Source of the DNA: Deinococcus arboris
GTDB taxonomy: Bacteria > Deinococcota > Deinococci > Deinococcales > Deinococcaceae
DNA: 64,000 bases
Direction of reading: 5' to 3'
NCBI RefSeq assembly: GCF_009755355.1
Contig: NZ_WQLB01000003.1
Coordinates: 186,001-250,000 of the forward strand
Numbering within the stretch: position 1 is the stretch's first letter; each line of letters opens with the position of its first letter. Below the pieces are notes generated by a model. It saw nothing but the letters and a program-made list of their open reading frames with translations. It was not told the origin of the DNA and did no database searches. This document shows positions 1 through 10,589 of the stretch, piece by piece. A program made the translations under genes and the position numbers.

Positions 1-662
1 GCCGTGCTCAGCACCACCTGAGGGTTCGCCCCCAGCGCGCGGGCCAGGGCCAGCAGGCGCCGGACCATCCCGGCCACCTCCGAGCCAAAGCCGCCCCGGT
101 AGGTGTGGGCCTCGTCCAGCACCAGAAACGAGAGCCCTCTGAGGAACTCGCGCACGCCAGGCTGGGTCAGGGACCAGTGCAGTTTGTCGGGCGTGGCCGT
201 GACCATGCGGACGCCAGGCCTAAACACCTCGCCGCCCTGGGCCGAGCCCTGAAACGACGCCACCTCCCAGGGAAAGCCGCCGCGCTCACGGAAAGTCAGC
301 AGCTTGTCGCGCTGGTCCTGCCCCAGGGCCACCAGGGGGTAGACGAAGAGGGCGGTGGCACTGGGATCGCGTTCCAATCGGTCAAAGACGCCGGGAAAAA
401 AGGCCCCCGTTTTGCCGCTGGCGGTCGGCGTCGTGATGATGACGTGTCCGCCTTCCCGCATCAGGCGGTAAGTCTGGGCCTGGTGGGCGTAGACCTCGGG
501 GAAACCAAACCCGCGCGCTACGGCGCCGCTCCAGCCCAGGTCGGTGACGCTGACGGTCCGGGCACCCTCTGCCTCTTCCTCGTGAAGACGGGTCGCGCCG
601 CTGCCCAGCGTGTCGCGCAGAAAGCCGTCCAGGCGGGCAAAGGGCGAGCGAGCGGGCAGCAC
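1..662 (-). CDS. DEAD/DEAH-box helicase, YprA/MrfA type (N-terminal part, cut by window edge)
   Basis: Only the first 220 or so residues are in the window; the rest lies beyond base 1. Visible superfamily 2 motifs are motif I TPTASGKT (about residues 78-85), the segment PDKLHW (158-163), and motif II DEAHTYRG (183-190) followed by FGSEVAGMVRRL. The DEAHTYRG-FGS pattern is typical of the YprA/MrfA helicases that carry a C-terminal zinc-binding domain and act in DNA repair; that domain is not visible here. I chose the GTG at 662 because a TACACT -10 box sits 7 nt upstream, the leaderless arrangement seen throughout this window. Family assignment is from motifs only. Confidence 0.85.
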   Translation of the reverse strand, partial: MLPARSPFARLDGFLRDTLGSGATRLHEEEAEGARTVSVTDLGWSGAVARGFGFPEVYAHQAQTYRLMREGGHVIITTPTASGKTGAFFPGVFDRLERDPSATALFVYPLVALGQDQRDKLLTFRERGGFPWEVASFQGSAQGGEVFRPGVRMVTATPDKLHWSLTQPGVREFLRGLSFLVLDEAHTYRGGFGSEVAGMVRRLLALARALGANPQVVLST

Positions 663-747
663 GGGGTTCAGTGTAAGGGCGTGCTGGATGGTGGGAGGGG
701 GATTGGGTCACGGTGTGGGGTTGGGAGGTTGGCCTCTCCGGCCGGGG

Positions 748-791
<44 letters not shown>

Positions 792-960
792 AGACGTTGG
801 CACTGGGCAGGGGTTGACTGACGCAGCGGGGAGGCCAGGTCTTTCTACGGTGTGGACGCCGTGGTCAGGCTCCGCCCATCGCCCCACGCCCGCGCGCTCC
901 GCGCACGACGGCTTCCGTTGCTGACCCCGTATAGCCGCCGAGTGAGAACGCTTCAAACGC

Positions 961-1017
961 GAGGTTCTACTTTTGAAAAGAGGCTCTGGCTTCAGCGCCC
1001 TTTAAAAGTAGAACCTC
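961..1017. repeat. Perfect 14-bp inverted repeat around a 29-nt loop
   Basis: GAGGTTCTACTTTT at 961-974 is the exact reverse complement of 1004-1017. The right arm coincides with the left edge of the 227-bp repeat, whose other copy at 57051 keeps only a diverged version of that arm. It may be a repeat terminus or a terminator-like hairpin; I cannot tell which. Confidence 0.6.
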
Positions 1018-1231
1018 TGGGCCGCACCAAGCCTTCCTGCTCCTCCACCGCCCAGGTCCAAGCGAGGCCATTGTGCGCGCAGCGCGCAGGCCCTTCCGAT
1101 GGGCAGCGGATGGCGTCGAGGCCAGACACAGGGACGAAGCGTCCAACCTCGCCAACGCCAGTCGAAACTCTTGCCGAGCGCAGCGCTGCTCCCCCTACCC
1201 CTTTGGGGAAGGGGGCTGGGGGGTGGGGCAC
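1004..1231. repeat. Dispersed about 227-bp intergenic repeat, copy A
   Basis: This aligns by eye along its whole length with 57051-57275 in the same orientation. Long identical blocks include CGAGGCCATTGTGCGCGCAG, GCAGCGGATGGCGTCGAGGC and CTCTTGCCGAGCGCAGCG. It contains the palindrome TGCGCGCAGCGCGCA and ends in the C/G-run element. No ORF is conserved between the copies, so it looks like a non-coding mobile or REP-type repeat. Confidence 0.8.
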
Positions 1232-1261
1232 CCCTGGCCAGGCAGGCCAACTCATCCGCCC

Positions 1262-2302
1262 CTACCCCCTCATCACAAAATGCTCAACAATCGCGTGGTG
1301 GTCCTCGAAAAACTGCTCGGGCTGGCCCAGGGCGTCATTCAGCGGCACCCACAGGGCCTCGCTGGCGTCGCTGCCGCCACTCAGGCGGGGCAGTTGCCCC
1401 AGGCCCAGGTCAAAGTGAAAGGCGTGGGTAACGGTGCGCCCGCGCAGGCTGCGGCTGGGATAGTCAAAAACGGCCTGGGCCCGCAGGTGGGCGGCGAGGT
1501 CCAGCCCGGCGCCCAGGCCCGTTTCTTCATGCACTTCGCGGATACAGCCGGTCAGCAGCGGTTCGTCCTGCTCCAGAAACCCGCCGGGCATCGCCAGACG
1601 GCCGCGCCCCGGCAGGCCGCCCCGGCGCACCAGCAGCACATGGCCGCTCTTGACCACCACGGCGTCGGTGGTCACGAAAATAGGCGGAAAAGGCGCGTCT
1701 TTCCAGGCCGCGCGGTAGCGCCTCAGATAGTCGTATTCGGTCTGCAATTCCTGAAACTCAGGGCCGGCGCGAAAGCGGTCCAGAAAGGCGTGGATGCTGG
1801 CCGGCACCATCTCCTGCACGTCGTGCAAACGGTTCTCAAAGTAGGCGGTGCGGACATCGGTGGCGCTCAGAGGACTGACCACATGGGTCGGGATAAATTC
1901 CCAGGCTGGAAAGGACCTCAGGTAATAACTGCTCTCGTCTTTGATGTGCCCAATCAGGGCGATATCGGTGCTGCCGCGCGTGTGGCCCGCCACCCCGCCC
2001 TGCACCTCCGAGAGCCACAGCGCCTCGTTGTAAAAGTAGTCGCGCACATGCACGAACAGCAGCCGGGCACGCGGAACACCAGCGTCGCGCAGCATCGCCA
2101 CAATCAGCTCCTGGCGTTCGTCGGCTGTAAAAGGGTTCTTGATGTTGCGGGCGGCCCGCGCGCTGCCAATCACCACAATCAGCTTCTGCACACTCTGGAG
2201 GGCTTCGAGCATCACCAGCAGGTGCGCCTGATGGGGCGGTTCAAAGCGGCCGATATACACCCCAAAGGTGCGTTTGCGGCGGGCAGGCGCAGGAGCAGTC
2301 AT
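1262..2302 (-). CDS. nadM: Bifunctional NMN adenylyltransferase / Nudix hydrolase
   Basis: The N-terminal domain is a nucleotidyltransferase: [10 protein letters not shown] at about residues 18-27 is the HxGH-type ATP site and SATDVR near 145 is the ISxTxxR motif, so it should make NAD from NMN and ATP. The C-terminal domain carries a full Nudix box (about 240-262, GGFLEQDE ... REVHEETG), usually an ADP-ribose pyrophosphatase in this fusion. I prefer the ATG at 2302 because TACTAT lies 7 nt upstream; the ATG at 2311 and a TTG at 2326 are alternatives. It belongs with the NAD-salvage operon at 27-33 kb and shares the promoter octamer ACTATGAG with nadV. Confidence 0.93.
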   Translation of the reverse strand: MTAPAPARRKRTFGVYIGRFEPPHQAHLLVMLEALQSVQKLIVVIGSARAARNIKNPFTADERQELIVAMLRDAGVPRARLLFVHVRDYFYNEALWLSEVQGGVAGHTRGSTDIALIGHIKDESSYYLRSFPAWEFIPTHVVSPLSATDVRTAYFENRLHDVQEMVPASIHAFLDRFRAGPEFQELQTEYDYLRRYRAAWKDAPFPPIFVTTDAVVVKSGHVLLVRRGGLPGRGRLAMPGGFLEQDEPLLTGCIREVHEETGLGAGLDLAAHLRAQAVFDYPSRSLRGRTVTHAFHFDLGLGQLPRLSGGSDASEALWVPLNDALGQPEQFFEDHHAIVEHFVMRG

Positions 2303-2400
2303 ATTGCTCATAGTAAGAGAAACCAATCATTAAGAAAATGAGACTCACACCTCATCCTAAAGCAGCTCACATTTTGCGGCCGGGCGTCGTACGCTAAGGC

Positions 2401-2889
2401 ATGAAGAAAAAACTGCTGTCCACGGGCCTGCTGCTGTCTCTCGTCTCCTCCACTGCTCTGGCGGGCAGCGCGGGCGCCCCTGTCGCTTCACAGGTGCTGG
2501 CCAGCACCCCCACCGCCCTGGCCGCCGCCCTGCGTGAAGCGGGCTACAAGGTCACCGTGGAGCCGGTGAGCGCCGACAGCGACCCCACCCTGACGGTCAC
2601 GGCCGGCGACTATGAAGTCAGCCTGTGGCTGAGCAACTGCAAGGCCAATGTCTGTGGCCGCGCCACCGCCAGCGTGTCCTGGGACTACAGTGACGACGAA
2701 GATAGCCTGGACCTGGAACTGACCAACGACTGGAACAGCAACTATTACACCCAGGCCTACATCTATGAAGGGGCGTACTACCTGGACTCGACCCTGTTTA
2801 TCGGCGGCGGCTACACCAAAGCGGCCCTGAAAGCCTGGATGACCGAGTACCTGGACGACGTAAGCGACTTCGAGCTGGAACTGCCCTGA
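2401..2889 (+). CDS. Secreted YbjN-domain protein
   Basis: A 162-residue protein with a classic signal peptide (KKK, then a Leu-rich core, ALAGSAGA cleavage region). The rest resembles the YbjN fold: a predicted helix (STPTALAAALREAGYKV), acidic beta strands and a C-terminal helix (KAALKAWMTEYL). Two cysteines (NCKANVC) could form a disulfide. The -10 box TACGCT at 2390-2395 sits 5 nt from the ATG, so the mRNA is probably leaderless. An intrinsic terminator follows at 2912. Function unknown; YbjN-type domains are loosely tied to stress and regulation. Confidence 0.75.
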   Translation: MKKKLLSTGLLLSLVSSTALAGSAGAPVASQVLASTPTALAAALREAGYKVTVEPVSADSDPTLTVTAGDYEVSLWLSNCKANVCGRATASVSWDYSDDEDSLDLELTNDWNSNYYTQAYIYEGAYYLDSTLFIGGGYTKAALKAWMTEYLDDVSDFELELP

Positions 2890-2911
2890 GCTAAAACGTC
2901 CGTGCCCAGTG

Positions 2912-2939
2912 CCCCCAGTCCCAACAGACTGGGGGTTTT
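2912..2939 (+). terminator. Intrinsic terminator after the YbjN gene
   Basis: A perfect 9-bp stem, CCCCCAGTC (2912-2920) with GACTGGGGG (2927-2935), has a 6-nt loop and is followed by TTTT. Confidence 0.9.
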
Positions 2940-3055
2940 GCCGATGCCCCGCGCGCACAGCCCTGTGGATGAAGGGACGACATGTGTCTGGTCAAGAAAA
3001 GGAGGTCGGCCCGCAGACCCGTTCCTGGCCAGGAACCAGGCACACTGCACCCCAC

Positions 3056-3955
3056 ATGGCGGACCTGAAACATACCGGCGAGGAGCTGGCCTCGCACGTC
3101 AAGAGCGGCGTTCACCGCGCGCAGCAGGGGGCCAGAGTCGCCACCGAACACGCGGCGCCGGGCCTGGAACTGCTGGCCCGTGTCGGCTACGCCAGCAAGG
3201 GCGTGGTCTACGGCGCCGTGGGGCTGCTGGCACTGGGGGTCGCCCTGGGGCGCGGCGGCGCCACCACTGATTCGCAGGGCGCCCTGATCCGGCTTCAGGA
3301 CATTCCGGCCGGGTCGGCGCTGCTGTGGCTTCTGGCCGCCGGCCTGGTGGGCTACGCCCTGTGGCAGCTGATTCGCGCGGTGCTGGACCCTGAACACCAG
3401 GGCGCCGGGGCCAAGGGTCTGGTCAAGCGCGCCGGCTATGGCCTGAGCGCCGGGGCCAACGCGGGCCTGGCTTTTTTCACGGCTCAGCTGGCGCTGCGCG
3501 GCGACATGGCCCGGCAGCAGAACAGCGAAGATCAGGCGGCCAGGACGGTACTGAATCTGCCCGCAGGGCAGCTGCTCCTGGGCGTGGTTGGACTGATATT
3601 GCTGGGCATAGCGGCCAATCAGCTGTATATCGCCTACGGGGCCAAGTTCATGAAGCACATGGCCTTTCACGACATGGGGGCGCGCACCGAACAGGCCCTG
3701 AGCCGGATTGGTCAGGTGGGTATCGCGGCGCGCGGCGTCCTGATGCTCCTGATCGGCAGTTTCGCTCTGGTCGCCGCGTGGCGCGGGCAGGCCAGTCAGG
3801 CTGCCGGGATGTCCGAGGTGCTGACCTGGCTGCGTGAACAGGCCGCCGGCAACGTGCTGCTGGGGGCCGTCGCTCTGGGAACGCTGTGCTACGGCGTCTG
3901 GTGTGTGGTGCAGGCCCGCTACCGCCGGATTCGCATTGAGGGCGGTGCCGGGTGA
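3056..3955 (+). CDS. DUF1206 membrane protein
   Basis: A 299-residue membrane protein with three repeats of a two-helix unit, each opening with a glycine-rich sequence (LARVGYASKGVVYGAVGL, VKRAGYGLSAGANAGLAF, LSRIGQVGIAARGVLMLL). That is the DUF1206 pattern of three repeats and six membrane segments. The ATG at 3056 gives MADLKHTGEE and starts just before the amphipathic N-terminus; an open frame continues upstream to 2909 but runs through the preceding terminator, so I reject the longer form. Function of the family is unknown. It stands alone, with a hairpin downstream at 4149. Confidence 0.85.
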   Translation: MADLKHTGEELASHVKSGVHRAQQGARVATEHAAPGLELLARVGYASKGVVYGAVGLLALGVALGRGGATTDSQGALIRLQDIPAGSALLWLLAAGLVGYALWQLIRAVLDPEHQGAGAKGLVKRAGYGLSAGANAGLAFFTAQLALRGDMARQQNSEDQAARTVLNLPAGQLLLGVVGLILLGIAANQLYIAYGAKFMKHMAFHDMGARTEQALSRIGQVGIAARGVLMLLIGSFALVAAWRGQASQAAGMSEVLTWLREQAAGNVLLGAVALGTLCYGVWCVVQARYRRIRIEGGAG

Positions 3956-4148
3956 GACCAGACGGTGCAACAGATCAGGTTCAGGCGCTGCAATGAATGA
4001 AGACGACACCATCCAATCCTTGACAGAGCCTCTGCGAAGTCTTTCATTCCCACTGAGGAGCGCATCAGCCCCACGTGGAAATGAGTAATGCGCTGTTGTC
4101 GCAAGACAGGAAGAGAACAGTGCTGGCTGATCTTTATGCACCGTGCGG

Positions 4149-4166
4149 ACCAGGCGTGAGCCTGGT
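4149..4166. terminator. Short hairpin between the DUF1206 gene and mgsA
   Basis: ACCAGGC (4149-4155) pairs with GCCTGGT (4160-4166) around a GTGA loop. There is no clear T-run, so it is only a weak terminator candidate. The rest of 3956-4232 shows one 31-codon ORF (3993-4088) without a start signal, which I do not call. Confidence 0.4.
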
Positions 4167-4232
4167 TCAGCTGGAAACTGCCGCCCCCTCCCCTGTTAGG
4201 CGCTGGACCTGTGGCATGTCACAATCGGCGCC

Positions 4233-4646
4233 ATGACCGCCCAGGCCCCCGCCACCCGCCGCCAGGTGGCGCTGATTGCCCACGACCGGAAAAAGCTGGA
4301 ACTGGCTCTGTTTGCCCTGTCGTATAAGGACGTGCTGGGCCATTTCCCACTGGTGGCCACCGGCACCACGGGCGGCATCCTGGAAAAGCAGACGGGGCTT
4401 CAGGTCGAACGGGTCCTGTCGGGGCCACTGGGCGGCGACCAGCAAATTGGGGCGCGACTGGCCGAGGACCGGGTGCTGGCAGTGTTTTTCTTTCGCGACC
4501 CGTTGACCGCCCAGCCCCATGAACCGGATGTGTCGGCCCTGGTGCGGCTGTGCGACGTGCATGACGTGCCACTGGCCACCAACCCCGCCAGCGCGCAGGC
4601 CCTGATGCTGTGGCTCCAGGGGCAACTGCCCGGCGCCCCGGATTGA
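4233..4646 (+). CDS. mgsA: Methylglyoxal synthase
   Basis: Converts dihydroxyacetone phosphate to methylglyoxal plus phosphate, a phosphate-releasing bypass of lower glycolysis in the cytoplasm. The 137 residues match the family end to end: IAHDRKK near the N-terminus, [14 protein letters not shown] for phosphate binding, [12 protein letters not shown] with the catalytic Asp, and [15 protein letters not shown]. It is slightly shorter than the roughly 150-residue E. coli enzyme, with a shorter C-terminal tail. A CACAAT -10-like box lies 7 nt upstream of the ATG, consistent with a leaderless start. Confidence 0.96.
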   Translation: MTAQAPATRRQVALIAHDRKKLELALFALSYKDVLGHFPLVATGTTGGILEKQTGLQVERVLSGPLGGDQQIGARLAEDRVLAVFFFRDPLTAQPHEPDVSALVRLCDVHDVPLATNPASAQALMLWLQGQLPGAPD

Positions 4647-4673
4647 GGGGGCTTCCCTTTTCCTCCCCCTCAT

Positions 4674-4702
4674 CTGACCCTGGCCGGAAGGTGGCTTATA
4701 TT
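4674..4702 (+). promoter_or_regulatory. Leaderless sigma-A promoter of the PP2C gene
   Basis: CTGACC (4674-4679), a 17-nt spacer, TATATT (4697-4702), then 6 nt to the ATG at 4709. It is one of the best full promoter matches in the window and fixes the start codon. Confidence 0.75.
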
Positions 4703-4708
4703 GGTCTC

Positions 4709-5776
<1,068 letters not shown>

Positions 5777-5806
5777 GGCCGCAGCCGCGCAGGTATGCTG
5801 CTGGGC

Positions 5807-6184
5807 ATGAAAGAAATTATCGAAACGGCCCAGGCCCCCGCCGCCATTGGCCCCTATAGTCAAGCGGTTACCTTTGGCAATCTGGTCGTGACCAGCGGCC
5901 AGATTCCCCTGACGCCCGCAGGCGACCTGGTAGCAGGCGGCATTACCGAGCAGACCGAACAGGTGATCGCCAACCTGAAGGCTGTTCTGGCAGCCGCAGG
6001 CACCGACCTGGACCGCGTGGTCAAGACCACTGTGTTTCTGGCGGACATGAACGAGTTCGCCGCCATGAACGCCGTGTATGAGGCCCATTTCCGCGCGCCC
6101 TACCCGGCCCGCAGCACCGTGCAGGTGGCCCGGCTGCCGCGCGACGTGCGTGTGGAAATCGAAGTGCTGGCCGAGCGCCACTAG
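5807..6184 (+). CDS. ridA: RidA family enamine/imine deaminase
   Basis: A 125-residue protein matching the RidA/YjgF family throughout: APAAIGPYSQA at the N-terminus, VTSGQIPLTPAGDLV, the central EQTEQVIANLKAVLAAAG helix, and the C-terminal RSTVQVARLPRDVRVEIEVLA with the conserved Arg and Glu. RidA hydrolyses reactive 2-aminoacrylate made by PLP enzymes such as threonine dehydratase (an ilvA is in this window). The ATG at 5807 lies 7 nt after a TATGCT -10 box; the ATG at 5795 falls inside that box. Confidence 0.95.
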   Translation: MKEIIETAQAPAAIGPYSQAVTFGNLVVTSGQIPLTPAGDLVAGGITEQTEQVIANLKAVLAAAGTDLDRVVKTTVFLADMNEFAAMNAVYEAHFRAPYPARSTVQVARLPRDVRVEIEVLAERH

Positions 6185-6515
6185 CCGGAGCAGCTTTTTT
6201 CCTGGCTGGGCGGACAGTGCATGTTCGCCCAGCCTTTGTATGGAGCGGACCACAGGGTCATAACTTGGAGTGGCGCCGGGGTAAGCGGCTGAGCGAACCT
6301 ACCGGCCCTGTCTGGCCTGAATGCTGTCCCTTTTGAGTGTCAACGAACCGGAAACTCTCAGCTCTGCCCAGACCCTGCTTGCGGAAACATATAGGTGCGC
6401 GAACCCTGGCAGACATGCTCTTGCGCGGCCCCAGGCCTGCACACCGCTGCCACCTCGCTCCCTTTGTGCCTCTGGTCTCGACGGCCCCCGGCCAGGCGTG
6501 ACATCTTGAGCGGCA
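6185..6515. other. Gene-free stretch with a terminator
   Basis: A terminator hairpin lies at 6204-6237. The following 275 bp hold no ORF with family similarity, no recognisable RNA and no copy of the repeats seen elsewhere. Confidence 0.5.
6204..6237 (+). terminator. Intrinsic terminator after ridA
   Basis: GGCTGGGCG (6204-6212) pairs with CGCCCAGCC (6226-6234), with inner ACA/TGT pairs and a short TTTG tail. Confidence 0.7.
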
Positions 6516-7382
<867 letters not shown>

Positions 7383-7442
7383 GAGGACCAGCAATTGGAC
7401 TGGCCGCTTCAGCTGGGCCGCGCCGCTCAGCCGGCCACTCCA

Positions 7443-7460
7443 GTCAGCCGGCCGGCTGAC
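7443..7460. repeat. Perfect 18-bp palindrome upstream of pepF
   Basis: GTCAGCCGGCCGGCTGAC is fully self-complementary and has a related GGCCGGCTGAG-type sequence about 20 nt upstream on the opposite strand. It could be an operator or part of a transcript end; no T-run follows. Confidence 0.4.
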
Positions 7461-7504
7461 CACCGGCCCGGACACCTGCCACCAACGCGGAGTACACTCG
7501 CGGC

Positions 7505-9226
<1,722 letters not shown>

Positions 9227-9286
9227 ATCAGCTTCTGTCTGCTTTGTTCAGCCTCCAAAACAGACCCGACAGATCCACAAAGACAA

Positions 9287-9322
9287 AGCGGCGGCCCCTG
9301 AAGATACCCAGGGGCCGCCGCT
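9287..9322 (-). terminator. Terminator between convergent genes
   Basis: A perfect 14-bp stem (9287-9300 with 9309-9322) has an 8-nt loop. Read on the minus strand it is followed by TTTGTCTTTG, so it best serves the DUF4384 gene, though the stem could also stop plus-strand transcription from the peptidase gene. Confidence 0.85.
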
Positions 9323-9334
9323 GCTTGCTGCCGT

Positions 9335-10429
9335 TTAGTAACGGTAGGTGGTGGTTTCGTTGACGTTGACGCGCACGGTGCGGTTGGCGCCCCGGTCCAC
9401 ATTCAGGGTCACGGTGCTGCTGCCGCGCACCAGGGTGCCGCTGTAACCGCTGCCCGTCGTGCGGGTCTGCTGCAGGGCGTAGCCGTCGGTCTGGAGTTCA
9501 CGCACCTTCTGGTCGTAGGCGCTGCGGGCGGGGTCTTGCAGGGTGGTGCCGGCAATGGCGCCCAGCAGGTTACCGATAAAGTCCAGGACGGGGCTGCCGG
9601 TGTTCACGGGGGCCGGCACCGCCGTCAGGGGCTGGGCAAACTCCACGTTCAAGTTGGTCGTGCCGCCGGCCCGGATGGCCACCGTGGTGGTGTAGTCCGA
9701 GAAGCCGGGGGCCTGAACGCGCACAGGGTAGGTGCCCGCACGCAGGTTGTTGTAGGTGACGTTGGCGCCGCCCAGTCGCTGCCCATTGAGGGTCACGGTG
9801 GCGTTGTTCACGTTGGTGCCCACGAACAGGCTGCCGGTGCTGACCGGGTTCTGTGCGGCCACGGTGTAGAAGGCGGTGTCACTCACCCAGCTGTTCTGGG
9901 GCAGGGGGTTGACCACAATGCTCAGGGCCTGCGCCAGTCCGGCCTGACCGCCCTGGGTAGAAACGGTCGCAAACTGATCCTGCGCGGTCTTAAACGAGCT
10001 GATCTGGTCGAGGTTCAGGGGCGTAAGGCTGGCCAGCGCCAGCACCTTGTTCTGCCCGATAGGGCCCTCCACGCTGTAGGTGAAGTTGTCGCCGGCAGCC
10101 GGGAAGCTCTTGGTGGTGTTGGCCTTGACGAAGTTCTCGCCGCTCAGGCGGTTGGGCAGGATCTGGTCCACGCTGCCGTCGGGGTTCACGTTAAACAGGT
10201 ACACGTAGGCGTCCCGGTTCACGGTGGCGCTCACGGTAATGGCCTCGCCCACGCGGTAGGCAGGGTTCTGGGTGCCGCTGGTGTCCTTGCTCACCCGCAC
10301 GCTGACCTGAAGGTCTGGCTGAGTGGGGTTCACGATGATGCTCTGGGCGCTGATTTTGGCCTGGGCGCCCGCCACACTCAGGGTGGCGGCGGTGCCGAGG
10401 GCCAGCAGGGCAGTCAGGTTCGCTTTCAT
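9335..10429 (-). CDS. Secreted DUF4384 / PEGA-domain protein
   Basis: Begins with a signal peptide ([24 protein letters not shown]). The next 180 residues look like DUF4384 ([39 protein letters not shown]), a domain of surface proteins. A PEGA domain follows ([20 protein letters not shown] ... [15 protein letters not shown]), a beta-sandwich that packs against envelope polymers. The C-terminal 80 residues are unassigned. I chose the ATG at 10429 because it starts the signal peptide and has CACACT 7 nt upstream. It is probably a cell-envelope structural or stress protein. Confidence 0.85.
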   Translation of the reverse strand: MKANLTALLALGTAATLSVAGAQAKISAQSIIVNPTQPDLQVSVRVSKDTSGTQNPAYRVGEAITVSATVNRDAYVYLFNVNPDGSVDQILPNRLSGENFVKANTTKSFPAAGDNFTYSVEGPIGQNKVLALASLTPLNLDQISSFKTAQDQFATVSTQGGQAGLAQALSIVVNPLPQNSWVSDTAFYTVAAQNPVSTGSLFVGTNVNNATVTLNGQRLGGANVTYNNLRAGTYPVRVQAPGFSDYTTTVAIRAGGTTNLNVEFAQPLTAVPAPVNTGSPVLDFIGNLLGAIAGTTLQDPARSAYDQKVRELQTDGYALQQTRTTGSGYSGTLVRGSSTVTLNVDRGANRTVRVNVNETTTYRY

Positions 10430-10589
10430 GCCAGGCAGTGTGCCGCGCGCGTATGACCGTGCGCTGATGGCACCTGATGGAAGCATTCACAGTTGGGCGG
10501 CTGACCGGCACAGGGCCCCCTGCGCGGCGACCGCCTCCCGCCAGTGGGGGCAACCCACATGACAGGCTGACGGTGGCGCACACTGGAGC

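Noticed and set aside
3993..4088. 31-codon ORF (MNEDDTIQ...) after the DUF1206 gene
   Set aside because: No -10 box or ribosome-binding site at the right distance and no recognisable features.
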